A DNA stretch of 64,000 bases, taken from the NCBI GenBank assembly GCA_002480565.1, contig DLCK01000019.1, forward strand, positions 1 through 64,000, read 5' to 3'. The stretch comes from Phycisphaerales bacterium UBA7800 (GTDB lineage: Bacteria > Planctomycetota > Phycisphaerae > Phycisphaerales > Phycisphaeraceae). Shown in pieces: positions 1-8,866 of this stretch. Position 1 is the first letter of the stretch. Each line of letters starts with the position of its first letter. The notes below the pieces were generated by a model that was not told the origin of the DNA, did not search any database, and worked only from the letters and a program-made list of their open reading frames with translations. Position numbers and translations under genes: made by a program.

Positions 1-19
1 CTTACAAGTCACAGAGACA

Positions 20-59
20 CAGAGAAAGGCATTTTCGAAATGTCTTTCTCTGTTTTTTT
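20..59 (+). terminator. strong rho-independent terminator
   Basis: A 15-bp stem (20-34 with 38-52, one G-T pair, three-base loop) is followed by seven T. It points rightward, so it should end a gene lying left of the window. Its left arm overlaps a CACAGAG-type repeat found elsewhere in the window. Confidence 0.75.
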
Positions 60-71
60 ATAGTCACATGA

Positions 72-99
72 CCCCGGGGACTCAAGTCCCACGGGCTTT
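72..99. repeat. CCCCGGGGACT-type palindromic repeat, copy A
   Basis: The core reads CCCCGGGGACT, then CAAGTCCC and CGGGCTTT. A near-identical copy is at 54645-54672. Both copies lie 30-40 bases past the stop codon of a minus-strand gene, in the same orientation to that gene, and both are followed by a second small hairpin on the gene-proximal side. Confidence 0.7.
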
Positions 100-130
100 A
101 TTTCAACTTCTTGAGGTTGATGGCGAATCG

Positions 131-1285
131 TTACGCATACTGGTTGGCGGCGTTGACGATGGCCATCACCGGGTCGGCTTTTGCTTGCCAACGTTGCAGG
201 ACTTCGTGGGTTTTGGAGCCCATTTGTTTTGCGGTATCCCCGTCGGAGATTTGCAGCATCGCATCGGTGAGTGCGTCTACATCATTGGGTTTGATGAGTA
301 AGCCGTTGATACCGGGTTCAATCAACTCGTTTGCTGCGCCAACGACATCCGTGGCAATGACGGGGAGTCCGGCTGCGACTGCTTCGTTAATCACCAAAGC
401 CCATGGTTCATAGCTCGGAGGATGTACGAGCACGTGCGAGGCACAGTAACAAGCGATGGTCTGGTCGAATTGCAGGAAGCCCAGAAACTTGATGCGGTCT
501 TGAAGTTCAGCGGACACCATCGCTTTGAGTTTGCCTTCCAATGGTCCGGTGCCGGCGATGAGCAAATCCCAGTTTGGACGCATGCGGCAGATGCGTTCAA
601 AGGCGGAGATGATCAGGTCGACGTTTTTGATATCAATGAGTCGGCCACAAAAAAGAAAATGTCTGCGGTGAGCATCAAAGTGTTTTTCCTGCATAAACGA
701 ACTGCAAGACCGTGGCCCGCAGGTCCGAATCTGACTGTAATTCGGCTCATAGGGGCAGATGAAACTTGGCAGATTGTGCTTGCCCATCCAGTGATCAAAG
801 AACGCCTGACCGCATCGTCCCATGGGCATCAGAGCGGTGATGCGTTTGGCGACCCAGCGGAGCGTCATGCGTTTGACCATCCGTCGGATACCGGTGATTT
901 TGTCCTGCCCGTGAATATTTGAATCACCACGCAGGAGGATATGCACATCATGTTTTTTCGCCCATTGGATAATCATCATTCGGCAGAGATCGCCATACCC
1001 ATTGAGGACGACCATTTTGATGTTGCGTGTTTTGAGGTATTGCACAATCTGGCCAGAGAGTTTCCAGCATTGGATAAACGAATTGGAATGATGCAGCGAT
1101 TCTTGTTCGAAGTATACCGTTCGTGGGATTTGCGATAAGTCCATCTGCCAGGGAACGTGGGCAGTGTCGAAGGTATGTGTGAAGATGCTGTGGACGCGCA
1201 AGTCGGGCTGTTCATCAGCGAGCCGCTTAAGCAGATGCAGCCGATAAGGTGTCGGTTCATTGGAGATAAAAGCGATATCTTTCAT
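131..1285 (-). CDS. glycosyltransferase, GT4 family (GT-B fold)
   Basis: Predicted cytoplasmic glycosyltransferase transferring a sugar from a nucleotide donor to a growing surface glycan; donor and acceptor cannot be read from the sequence. The C-terminal half carries the GT4 signature: a GTGPL turn, then VHPPSYEPWALVINEAVA with the E-x7-E pair, and GLPVIATDV. The open frame reaches 1339, but I choose the ATG at 1285 (MKDIAFISNEPTPYR): it begins exactly at the Rossmann strand and has a GGGG stretch just upstream. The resulting 384 residues fit the family. The gene is divergent from a second glycosyltransferase at 1433, so the two share a 147-base promoter region. Confidence 0.85.
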   Translation of the reverse strand: MKDIAFISNEPTPYRLHLLKRLADEQPDLRVHSIFTHTFDTAHVPWQMDLSQIPRTVYFEQESLHHSNSFIQCWKLSGQIVQYLKTRNIKMVVLNGYGDLCRMMIIQWAKKHDVHILLRGDSNIHGQDKITGIRRMVKRMTLRWVAKRITALMPMGRCGQAFFDHWMGKHNLPSFICPYEPNYSQIRTCGPRSCSSFMQEKHFDAHRRHFLFCGRLIDIKNVDLIISAFERICRMRPNWDLLIAGTGPLEGKLKAMVSAELQDRIKFLGFLQFDQTIACYCASHVLVHPPSYEPWALVINEAVAAGLPVIATDVVGAANELIEPGINGLLIKPNDVDALTDAMLQISDGDTAKQMGSKTHEVLQRWQAKADPVMAIVNAANQYA

Positions 1286-1432
1286 AGGTACCCCGGTAAC
1301 ATCGGCCTTGTGAGGACTTGATCTGAGTATTTTTAACATAGAAGTATTTGTATGTTGTCAGGTCTTGGATAAATCTGCGAAGTTTGCGTCATTTCTGACC
1401 GACATACTAGGTAGAGACAAGGCTATCAGACC

Positions 1433-2632
1433 ATGCGCATTGTACACGTTATCGGAAGTCTGGACCCCGCGTCGGGCGGTCCTCCCATGGTGGTTGGACG
1501 CCTTGCTGCTGCGCAGGCGCAGTTGGGGTATGACGTGCGCATCATTGCCTATGACTGCCCGCAGCAGGAGCAGGCCATTGCCACCTGTCGGGATACGATT
1601 CCTGATTTTGATCAGGTCACGCTAGGCAACATCCCATTACCTGATCGTCGTGAAACCTACTGCGGCAAGCAGGCGTACGCGATGACACACAAACATCTGT
1701 CCGACAGTGAAGTGTCGGTGGTGCATGTGCATGGTGTTTGGGAACCGATACTTCGTCAGGCAGCTCTTGCCGCAGTGTCGATGAATGTGCCTTACATCAT
1801 TGCGCCTCATGGGATGTTACATCCCTGGTCGTTGTCTCAAAGCAAATGGAAAAAGAAGTTGGCATTGCTCATGGGGTATCGCAAGATGCTCACCGGCGCT
1901 ACTGCAATTCATGCGCTTAACAGTGATGAAGCAACGCACATCCGCGCACTTGGATTGCATCAAACCTGCCACACCTTGCCCAACGGCGTGTTCCTTAAAG
2001 AGATCGAACCGTTACCTGCACCGGGGAGTTTTGTCCGGCAATTACCCGAGCTATCCGGCAAACCCTACATTTTGTTTCTCAGTCGCCTGCACTACAAAAA
2101 AGGGTTGGATCGACTGGCTGATACGTTTGCGATACTCGCTGAAAAAATTGAGCATTTACATCTTGTCGTGGCAGGACCTGATGGTGGGGATGAACTTCGC
2201 TTTCGAGAAAAAATCAAGGCTCACCATCTTGATGCTCGCGTACATCTTGTCGGCCCGTTGTGGGATAAGAGCAAGTATGCAGCGATGCTTGATGCAGCGT
2301 GTTTTTGTCTGCCATCGCGTCAGGAAGGTTTTAGTGTTGCAATCACCGAGGCTTTGGCGGTGGGGGTTCCCGTGGTGATCAGTGAAGCGTGTTGTTTTGG
2401 TGAAGTGGTTGAGGCAGGTGCGGGTTATGTCGTGCCGATGGATGACAGTGATCCACAGCAATCCAATCAGGGGCTTGCTGACGCATTGCAACATGTCCTG
2501 GATACGCAGCCCAACACGCAGATGCGAAACGCCGGCCGTGAACTGGTCAGAATGCGATACACGTGGCCTGCCATTGCTCGTCAAAGTATCCGTTATTACC
2601 AGCAGATGATCGGAGCTGCCCATGCCCGATGA
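1433..2632 (+). CDS. glycosyltransferase, GT4 family
   Basis: A 399-residue GT-B glycosyltransferase for polysaccharide assembly at the inner face of the membrane. The N-terminus has the glycine-rich loop of the acceptor domain (GSLDPASGGPP, about residues 8-18). The C-terminal donor domain has LPSRQEGFSVAITEALAVG near residue 290, with the E-x7-E motif of GT4 enzymes. No PilZ or membrane segment is visible. The stop overlaps the start of the acetyltransferase at 2622 by 11 bases, so the two genes are translationally coupled. Specificity is unknown; a WcaI/WcaL-like role in exopolysaccharide is an inference from its acetyltransferase neighbour. Confidence 0.88.
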   Translation: MRIVHVIGSLDPASGGPPMVVGRLAAAQAQLGYDVRIIAYDCPQQEQAIATCRDTIPDFDQVTLGNIPLPDRRETYCGKQAYAMTHKHLSDSEVSVVHVHGVWEPILRQAALAAVSMNVPYIIAPHGMLHPWSLSQSKWKKKLALLMGYRKMLTGATAIHALNSDEATHIRALGLHQTCHTLPNGVFLKEIEPLPAPGSFVRQLPELSGKPYILFLSRLHYKKGLDRLADTFAILAEKIEHLHLVVAGPDGGDELRFREKIKAHHLDARVHLVGPLWDKSKYAAMLDAACFCLPSRQEGFSVAITEALAVGVPVVISEACCFGEVVEAGAGYVVPMDDSDPQQSNQGLADALQHVLDTQPNTQMRNAGRELVRMRYTWPAIARQSIRYYQQMIGAAHAR

Positions 2633-3248
2633 GTCCGACAAGCAGGGGATCGATCAAGACCCATCGCCCGTCTTCCAACGACTGGATCAGACGGCAGCCT
2701 ATCCATACAAACTTTCGGACTACATCAAACGCTTCAGTTGGCAATGGGTCCAACGCCTGTTGATCCGCCCAAGCTTCCGACGGTCTCATACGTGGCGGCG
2801 CTTTTTGCTCAACCAATTCGGTGCTCAAATCCATCGGACTTCGGGGACCAAAGCGACGACTCACATCTGGCATCCATGGCTGTTTGAAATGGGGCAGTAC
2901 AGCATGCTTTCCGAAGGGGTCGTGGTCTACAATCTGGGGAAGGTGACGATTGGCAGGCACACGGTTTTGTCTCAGGATGTGTATCTTTGTGCCGGGACGC
3001 ATGATCACACCAAGCCGAATTTGCCACTGCAAAGACCACCAATCACCATTGGCAGTGGCGTATGGATTTGTGCTGGCGCGTTCATCGGGCCAGGCGTCAC
3101 CATTGGTGATAATGCCGTGATCGCTGCACGCAGTGTGGTGGTCAAGGATGTGCCTGCGGGGATGATCGTCGGCGGGAATCCTGCGAAGGTCATCAAGCCA
3201 CGTGAGATGGATGATGTTGATGCTGATGTTTCAAACGAGCCATCATAA
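2622..3248 (+). CDS. hexapeptide-repeat acetyltransferase (WcaF/maltose O-acetyltransferase-like)
   Basis: Predicted O-acetyltransferase decorating a polysaccharide or its lipid-linked precursor, using acetyl-CoA. The 208-residue protein ends in a left-handed beta-helix: short hexapeptide turns (IGRHTVL, ITIGSGVWI, VTIGDNAVI) followed by GGNPAKVIKPR, the usual end of this family. The catalytic histidine is probably in the AGTHDHTKPN stretch near residue 130. The N-terminal 60 residues resemble the extension seen in putative colanic-acid acetyltransferases. A CGGAG sits just before the ATG, inside the end of the upstream glycosyltransferase. The gene ends 16 bases from the convergent histidine kinase. 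Confidence 0.87.
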   Translation: MPDESDKQGIDQDPSPVFQRLDQTAAYPYKLSDYIKRFSWQWVQRLLIRPSFRRSHTWRRFLLNQFGAQIHRTSGTKATTHIWHPWLFEMGQYSMLSEGVVVYNLGKVTIGRHTVLSQDVYLCAGTHDHTKPNLPLQRPPITIGSGVWICAGAFIGPGVTIGDNAVIAARSVVVKDVPAGMIVGGNPAKVIKPREMDDVDADVSNEPS

Positions 3249-3264
3249 ATCCGTATTGATCAAT

Positions 3265-4668
3265 TCAAGCTACATCTATGTCTGCAGTGTCTGACTCATT
3301 TGGACTGGCATTTAAAGGCAGCGAAATACGGAAGGTGCTTCCTTCGCCGATCTTGCTTTGGACATCAATACTCCCGCCATGAACTGTGCAGACATGTTTG
3401 ACGATGGACAGGCCAAGCCCCGTACCTCCCAAGGCACGACTACGGGCTTTGTCACTTCGGTAAAAGCGTTCAAAAAGTCGCGGTAAGTGTTCAGCTTCAA
3501 TGCCTTGCCCATGATCGCGGATGTCGATTTTTAACCAGCCGTCCGTGGATGTGGCATGAACCTCAACAGGCGACCCTTCGACACTGTACTTGATGGCATT
3601 GTCGAGTACATTCACGATGGCCTGCTCAAGCAATGGGGCATTGATATGAGCCATTAAATCGTCTTCACATGTGAGTTGGATATCAATGTGTTTGGCATGG
3701 GCTTTGGCTGAACAGGTTTCCATAGCATCGTTGATGACTTGATGAATTGAGCTTTTAACCAGTTCAACGTGTTTGGATTCACCTTCCTGTTCAAGTCTTG
3801 CCAATGTCAGCAGGTCTTCGACGATGGCATGTAGCCGGTCAGCTTGTCGGGCGATGATCGCCAGGAAGTTGGGGACTCCTTCTTCCTCAGCTAGCAGACC
3901 ACTGTCTATGAGTGTTTCGGCGGATGCCTTGATGGTGCTGATCGGGGTTTTGATTTCATGAGACACATTGCCCACAAAGTCACGACGGACCTGCTCAAGA
4001 CGTTGCATTTCGGTGACATCGTGGAGCACGATCAATCCGCCGACACGTTTGCCCCGAGCATCGCGCAACGCAGTGCCTTGAGCTTGCAGATAGTGTTCGC
4101 GGTAAACCGTTCGCGATGGATCATGAGGATCGGCTACTGGCAAGGTGAGTACCAAATCCGCTTCGACAGGCGCATCGGATTCGAGCACCTGTGCGACCAA
4201 TGATTGGAGTCCGGGATTTCGGATCACTTCGTGGATGCTTCGACCAATCACATCACGAACACTCATCCGCAGGAACAGTTCCGACGCGCGGTTGAAGTTG
4301 AGGATGCGCTCGTCCATGTCAAAAGCAATGACACCTTCGACCATACTGGCAAGCACGGTCTCCAGTTCATTGCGTTGTTCGATCACCGTTCGCAGCCGAT
4401 CACCTAATTGCAAGGCCATTTTGTTAAGCGATTCACCCAGAGAGGCAACCTGCAGCGGGCCGGTCACTTCAATGGCCTGAGTCAGATCGCCGGAGGCAAA
4501 TCGCTCTGCACCTGTTCGCAGGGTTCGCATGGCCCGGCTGATCATGAACAGGATGAACAGGATCACCATGGCAAAGAGTAAAAACCCCAACAGGATGGCT
4601 AAAACCTGAGGTCCAATGCCTGTTAAGTCCAGTGCCGCTAATCCAAATGTCATCGCCTGAATGTGCAA
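3265..4668 (-). CDS. phoR: PhoR-like sensor histidine kinase
   Basis: Membrane sensor kinase of 467 residues. One hydrophobic helix lies at about residues 15-45, then HAMP (about 45-100), a PAS domain (about 105-215), HisKA with the phospho-accepting His in NVSHEIKTP, and a HATPase domain with NVLDNAIKYS (N box), DHGQGIE (G1) and GTGLGLSI (G2). The order and the single anchor match PhoR. I keep the TTG start at 4668 because AGGA lies seven bases upstream; an ATG at 4653 is the alternative. It lies 173 bases downstream of a PhoB-like regulator on the same strand, with a porin upstream of both. The phosphate-sensing role is inferred from that layout. Confidence 0.85.
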   Translation of the reverse strand: MHIQAMTFGLAALDLTGIGPQVLAILLGFLLFAMVILFILFMISRAMRTLRTGAERFASGDLTQAIEVTGPLQVASLGESLNKMALQLGDRLRTVIEQRNELETVLASMVEGVIAFDMDERILNFNRASELFLRMSVRDVIGRSIHEVIRNPGLQSLVAQVLESDAPVEADLVLTLPVADPHDPSRTVYREHYLQAQGTALRDARGKRVGGLIVLHDVTEMQRLEQVRRDFVGNVSHEIKTPISTIKASAETLIDSGLLAEEEGVPNFLAIIARQADRLHAIVEDLLTLARLEQEGESKHVELVKSSIHQVINDAMETCSAKAHAKHIDIQLTCEDDLMAHINAPLLEQAIVNVLDNAIKYSVEGSPVEVHATSTDGWLKIDIRDHGQGIEAEHLPRLFERFYRSDKARSRALGGTGLGLSIVKHVCTVHGGSIDVQSKIGEGSTFRISLPLNASPNESDTADIDVA

Positions 4669-4841
4669 TGGTGATTCCTACAAAGCAAGTGATTTTGACG
4701 AGGCTTTACACAAGGCAAGTCAGTTAAGTCATGTTTCACATATGACAACTCCAACGGATGACTCACCGTTGTTACTCACATTGTAAAGGTTCCAGACTTC
4801 CCCGTATATCCGAGAGGCATTGTTTGCCAGTGGTCGTTGAG

Positions 4842-5582
4842 CTATTCCTTGAAGCGATAGCCTACGCCACGGACGGTTTCCAGATTGCTGCCATGGTCAC
4901 CGAGTTTGCGTCGAAGCGCGACCATCTGCACATCGACACTTCGGTCGGTGACTGCCGCCAGCCCGCCGTGGATGGCTTCGATGATTTGCTGTCGTGTGAA
5001 CACGCGCCCGGGGCGAGTGGCCAACAGATTCAACAGGCGGAATTCGGTGGCAGTTAAATCAATCGGATCGTCTTCAATGCGCACTTCATGGCGACCACGG
5101 TCGATCACCACATCGCCGACGTTGATGCAGTCTTCACCATCGGCTGAAGGGGGATTGATTTCGCCTGCTCGACGCAGGACTGCTTTGATACGAGCCAGCA
5201 GGACACGTGGGCTAAAGGGCTTTGGGATGTAGTCGTCAGCACCGAGTTCCAGACCTACGACGATGTCCGCTTCTTCCCCCTTGGCAGTGAGCATGACCAC
5301 CGGGATGCCAGATGTTTCCGCTTCGTTCTTGAGGGTTCGACAGACATTCAGTCCATCGACACCTGGGAGCATCAAGTCCAGCAGGATCAGATCAGGGAGC
5401 TTTTGACGGGCCAGTTCCAAGGCGCGTTCGCCGCTATCTGCACAGATAACATCCATGCCTTCGCGCGTCAGGTTGTATCGAAGCAGGTCCTGTAGATCCT
5501 GTTCATCTTCAACCACCAGAACGTGCGGTTTGTTGCCCGAGGCGGTGGTAATTGACTTGGATGACATCATGGCTTGGGACAT
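4842..5582 (-). CDS. phoB: PhoB-like response regulator (OmpR family)
   Basis: DNA-binding response regulator, 246 residues from the chosen start. The receiver domain begins HVLVVEDEQDL and has the phospho-accepting Asp in LILLDLMLP and the conserved Lys in IPKPFSP. The C-terminal winged helix is of the OmpR/PhoB type (LTATEFRLLNLLATRPGRV, then VDVQMVALRRKLG and TVRGVGYRF). The frame is open to 5648, but the ATG at 5582 has a strong AGGAGGGG ribosome site nine bases upstream. It precedes the kinase at 3265-4668, so the two form a two-component pair. PhoB rather than another OmpR-type regulator is supported by the PhoR-type kinase and the neighbouring phosphate-selective-type porin. Confidence 0.88.
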   Translation of the reverse strand: MSQAMMSSKSITTASGNKPHVLVVEDEQDLQDLLRYNLTREGMDVICADSGERALELARQKLPDLILLDLMLPGVDGLNVCRTLKNEAETSGIPVVMLTAKGEEADIVVGLELGADDYIPKPFSPRVLLARIKAVLRRAGEINPPSADGEDCINVGDVVIDRGRHEVRIEDDPIDLTATEFRLLNLLATRPGRVFTRQQIIEAIHGGLAAVTDRSVDVQMVALRRKLGDHGSNLETVRGVGYRFKE

Positions 5583-5888
5583 TTTGGGGTCCCCTCCTGT
5601 GCTTTTAAAGGTTCTTAACATTGTTAGGAAATTTATATCCGCAGCCACGACTCGAAGCCAGTGTATTTTGGTTAGGATTGGGTAAACATTGTAAAAGCAC
5701 TTTGCAGGTAATCTCTTAGTATTGCTTTTAACAGGTTTTGTGTCCGTTTTGGGGACGTCGTTAATAAGTGGTTTTATGACCTTTGCGATGCATTTGAATC
5801 AAATGTTATGAGTTGAATGCTCCATTGACAGAGTCTGCTGAACGTAAATCCAAAGTGTTTTGGGAATACAACCGTCATTGCAGGGCGC
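5583..5888. other. intergenic region upstream of the phoB-like gene
   Basis: No convincing gene. It should hold the promoter for the minus-strand phoB-like gene. CCTAACAAT (minus strand, 5620-5628) recurs before the porin at 7430-7438. A palindrome CATTTGA-A-TCAAATG lies at 5791-5805 and could be an operator. Both are only suggestive. Confidence 0.4.
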
Positions 5889-5921
5889 AAAAAAAAGCGA
5901 CCTGACATCAAGTCAGGCCGC
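5889..5921 (-). terminator. terminator of the porin gene
   Basis: On the minus strand GCGGCCTGAC pairs with GTCAGGTCGC (allowing one G-T pair) around a short loop, followed by eight T. It begins 34 bases after the porin stop codon. Confidence 0.85.
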
Positions 5922-5955
5922 CTTGGATTAAGCAGATTGTGTGGTTTTGCTCAAA

Positions 5956-7347
5956 TTAGAAGAGCAGTTGGAACTGTGCACGCCAGACGAAGATGTCGTC
6001 CTGAGTTGCATTGGAAACACCGGTGAAACCAAGGCCGTCACCGAAGTGCGAGTTGCCCCAGTCGTTGCCAGAGATGTCGCCATCATAGACCCACACGACG
6101 TCGGTGGTGAACTTGGCGTTATGCTTGTTGATGTACCAGTTCAGACCGAAGGTGAAGGCTTGGAGTTCTTCTTCGCCTTGGACATCGCTGTCGATCATTT
6201 CCCAACGGACGTAAGGTTCAAGCTTGTCGGGGATGATGTGGTAGCCAGCCTGGACCAACAGACCCATTGGGTCTTGGTCGACGCTGGAGCTGCCGTCGTA
6301 GTCCATGTTCGCACCGATGTAGGCAGCGAAGAGGCTCAGGCCGTTGGATTCGAATGAACCGTCGATGGTCCATGAGGTGTAGTTGCCAAAGCCGTTGTTG
6401 GAACCGGCGTTGCCGTTGTGCGAGTCACCAGCTTGGAAGAAGACGGCACCACCGACAAACAAGCCGGTGTCATCCTTGGACCATGTGGTGAAGTCGCCAG
6501 CCTGCTTGAGCTTGCCTTGAAGGGCAACGTCAACGCGTGCTGCTACGGCGAATTCAGCGTCATCTGCACCAATGGTGGAGAATTCTTCGTCAGCACCATC
6601 GTTGATGGAGAGGGCGAATTTGAAGGTGTCAGTGCTGTAGCTCAGTTGAACCTGTTCTGAACGGTCCAGGGTGAACCATTCGGTGACCAGTGAGCGGTCC
6701 ACAGCCAATTGCTTCGAGGAGCTGGTGAGTTCTTCGCGAAGGAAGGGAATCTTGAACTTACCGAAGTCCACAGCCCAACCGTTACCGAAGCTGTAGCCCA
6801 TCTTGGCGTCTTCGATTTCGACTGCACCATCACCACGGTCGCCGGCAAAAACCAACTCATACTTGAGCTTGGGGCTTGCGACGTGACCTTTGGCTTTAAG
6901 CTTCATGCGACGCATCTGAAAGCCAGTGTCGTCGGCGTCAGAAGCGGATGCTTCGTCTTGATGAACCCAGATGTGACGGAATTGAATCTGACCACCGAGG
7001 GTCATTTTGAAGCTGCCGTCTTCGGATGCCAAGAAAAAGTTCTTGCCATTGTGACCGGCGGACATGCCACCTTCAAGAAGGCTCGCACGGGTATCGGCGT
7101 CAGCGAGGACTTCCTTGACCAGTGATTTGACTTCAGCGGCGCGACGCTCGTTGAGCCAGTTTTCGTCACCAGCGTTACGCAGCTTGGCGACTTCACCCTG
7201 GAGCTGATTGTTGGTTGCACGTACGGCATCCAATTCTGCACGCAGAGCATTGAGTTGTTCGTTCACAGTGTTGTCACTGGCCATCGCGCCTGCGGTGAGG
7301 CTCGCAGCCAGAGCACCAGCAAAAAGCATGGTACGGGTTTTAAACAT
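5956..7347 (-). CDS. outer-membrane porin, phosphate-selective OprO/OprP type
   Basis: Predicted trimeric beta-barrel porin in the outer membrane, taking up phosphate or other anions. The 463-residue protein has a cleavable signal peptide (MFKTRTMLFAGALAASL, cleavage near AMA-SD). A coiled-coil stretch follows (about residues 27-60, leucine and alanine heptads with QLNALRAELDAV). The rest is a barrel of alternating hydrophobic strands ending in the aromatic QFQLLF typical of outer-membrane proteins. Strand features LGGQIQFRHIW and FGKFKIPFLREE resemble the OprO/P family. The start at 7347 is chosen over 7392 because AGGAGA lies just before it and the signal peptide begins there. The adjacent PhoBR-like pair supports phosphate control. 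Confidence 0.85.
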   Translation of the reverse strand: MFKTRTMLFAGALAASLTAGAMASDNTVNEQLNALRAELDAVRATNNQLQGEVAKLRNAGDENWLNERRAAEVKSLVKEVLADADTRASLLEGGMSAGHNGKNFFLASEDGSFKMTLGGQIQFRHIWVHQDEASASDADDTGFQMRRMKLKAKGHVASPKLKYELVFAGDRGDGAVEIEDAKMGYSFGNGWAVDFGKFKIPFLREELTSSSKQLAVDRSLVTEWFTLDRSEQVQLSYSTDTFKFALSINDGADEEFSTIGADDAEFAVAARVDVALQGKLKQAGDFTTWSKDDTGLFVGGAVFFQAGDSHNGNAGSNNGFGNYTSWTIDGSFESNGLSLFAAYIGANMDYDGSSSVDQDPMGLLVQAGYHIIPDKLEPYVRWEMIDSDVQGEEELQAFTFGLNWYINKHNAKFTTDVVWVYDGDISGNDWGNSHFGDGLGFTGVSNATQDDIFVWRAQFQLLF

Positions 7348-7429
7348 TTGCCATTCTCCTGAAAAAGTGAAATTCTGCATTAATCCATTCATACAACGGA
7401 CGGGCAGTATAGAGATGGCTTTGTTTTGT

Positions 7430-7485
7430 ATTGTTAGGCCAGTATGAGCATTGTGTTAGATATGTAATTAACGCATTGCTAACAC
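7430..7485. promoter_or_regulatory. candidate regulatory sites upstream of the porin
   Basis: The minus strand carries CCTAACAAT at 7430-7438, the same nine bases found before the phoB-like gene. GTGTTAG and CTAACAC form an inverted repeat at 7453-7485. TTAACA/CTAACA-like repeats resemble Pho boxes of some phyla, but the planctomycete box is not known to me. Confidence 0.3.
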
Positions 7486-7558
7486 GTCAGGCTGCAACCC
7501 ATATCCCATGCAAGCATGTTGCAGACTGACCATAAGCTCAATTTCCCGACCGTACTAT

Positions 7559-8035
7559 CTATATAGAAACACAGTGATTGACCAGAGCGATCCATTCACT
7601 GCGCTGAAGCTCCACCAGTTTGGGGTCCGTCGGATTGTTCTGTACATCATCAATCAACTGATGTGGATCATAGCCTTGGATTTGTGAATAGACGCGATGG
7701 TTGGCACCTGCATTGTGAAACCAGTAATGGCTGTTGGAAAAATCGCCTTCACGCCGATGCATGATCCCATGCCAGTATGAACCCTCTGCATCTTTGAGGT
7801 GTTGACTGATCTGATGGGAGCGATCCAGTTCATCGACATACAGCCAAAGCGCAGCCTGGAGCTTGGGATAATCACGCATCGCCGGATCAGAGACGAGCTT
7901 GCCAACCAATTGAGTTAGCTGTTGCGATATGGGTTGATGGACGATTAAAGCCGCCATTGCTTGATCCAACGGTAAAGCATCAAACAGCGGACTTAGAATC
8001 GACTGCAACGATTGTGGGAGTTCGAGCGTTTGCAT
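7559..8035 (-). CDS. conserved hypothetical protein
   Basis: A soluble protein of 158 residues that I do not assign to a named family. It has no signal peptide or membrane segment. The most family-like stretch is GSYWHGIMHRREGDFSNSHY around residue 90, rich in His, Arg and aromatic residues, followed by YWFHNAG. This looks like a conserved surface or active-site region that I believe recurs in other bacterial hypothetical proteins, but no function is established here. The ATG at 8035 (MQTLELPQ) is preferred over 8047. It lies alone between the porin and the divergent cysC. Confidence 0.7.
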   Translation of the reverse strand: MQTLELPQSLQSILSPLFDALPLDQAMAALIVHQPISQQLTQLVGKLVSDPAMRDYPKLQAALWLYVDELDRSHQISQHLKDAEGSYWHGIMHRREGDFSNSHYWFHNAGANHRVYSQIQGYDPHQLIDDVQNNPTDPKLVELQRSEWIALVNHCVSI

Positions 8036-8168
8036 GGCGCACATCATAACCGGTCAAATCTTTTAATGCCCGACTACTTGAACTCTTAAGCGATAGTCTC
8101 TAAGATCGCTGGGCTCACAGAAGTTTGGAAAAAAACAACCTCATTATCTCATATTGGAGAACCAATCG

Positions 8169-8780
8169 ATGGCAGAACAGAAAGCCACCAACATTACCTG
8201 GCACGAAGGCACCGTCACTCGCGAAGAACGCACCAGCAACATGGGCCAAAAAGGCTGCACCCTCTGGCTCACCGGACTCTCCGGCTCAGGCAAGTCCACC
8301 GTGGCTGTCGCTCTGGAACAAGTCCTGCTCCAGCGTGGCAAGCATGCTTACTGCCTCGATGGTGATAACATCCGCTTCGGCCTCAACAAAAACCTGGGCT
8401 TCAGCGCTGAAGACCGTGCGGAAAACATCCGTCGCATCGGCGAAGTGGCCAAGCTCTTTGCCGACTCTGGCATGATCACCGTCGCCAGCTTCATCAGCCC
8501 TTACACCGTCGACCGTGACGCTGCCCGCAAGGTGCACGAAGATGCCGGTCTGCCCTTCGTTGAAGTCTTCGTCAACACTCCGTTGGAAGTCTCCGAAGAA
8601 CGCGATCCCAAGGGTCTGTACAAGAAAGCCCGTGCTGGCGAAATCAAAGGTTTCACCGGTATCGACGATCCCTACGAAGCTCCCGAAAAGCCCGAACTGC
8701 TCCTGCCCACCCACGAACTGAGTGTCGCAGAAGCTGTCCAGGTCGTCCTGGATTATCTTGAATCCAACAACTTGATCTGA
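8169..8780 (+). CDS. cysC: adenylylsulfate kinase
   Basis: Phosphorylates adenosine 5'-phosphosulfate to PAPS in the cytoplasm, for sulfate assimilation or for sulfating surface glycans. The 203-residue protein has the P-loop GLSGSGKST near residue 38, LDGDNIRFGLN, and SFISPY containing the serine that is phosphorylated in this family. RDPKGLYKKARAGEIKGFTGIDDPYE is diagnostic for CysC (quoted here as two adjoining parts: RDPKGLYKKARAGEIK and GFTGIDDPYE). The ATG at 8169 has GGAGA nine bases upstream. No sulfate adenylyltransferase gene is adjacent. It ends at a bidirectional terminator shared with the small gene at 8867. Confidence 0.95.
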   Translation: MAEQKATNITWHEGTVTREERTSNMGQKGCTLWLTGLSGSGKSTVAVALEQVLLQRGKHAYCLDGDNIRFGLNKNLGFSAEDRAENIRRIGEVAKLFADSGMITVASFISPYTVDRDAARKVHEDAGLPFVEVFVNTPLEVSEERDPKGLYKKARAGEIKGFTGIDDPYEAPEKPELLLPTHELSVAEAVQVVLDYLESNNLI

Positions 8781-8813
8781 ACGATCAACACCGTTGTGAA
8801 TGATTAAAATAAA

Positions 8814-8849
8814 AACACCCTCGCGTAATTGATGCGAGGGTGTTTTTTT
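8814..8849. terminator. bidirectional terminator between cysC and the 8867 gene
   Basis: ACACCCTCGC pairs with GCGAGGGTGT around a nine-base loop. It has a T-run on the plus side (TTTTTTTG) and TTTTTATTTT on the minus side, so it can serve both convergent genes. Confidence 0.9.
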
Positions 8850-8866
8850 GTTTATGTCAATGCTGA

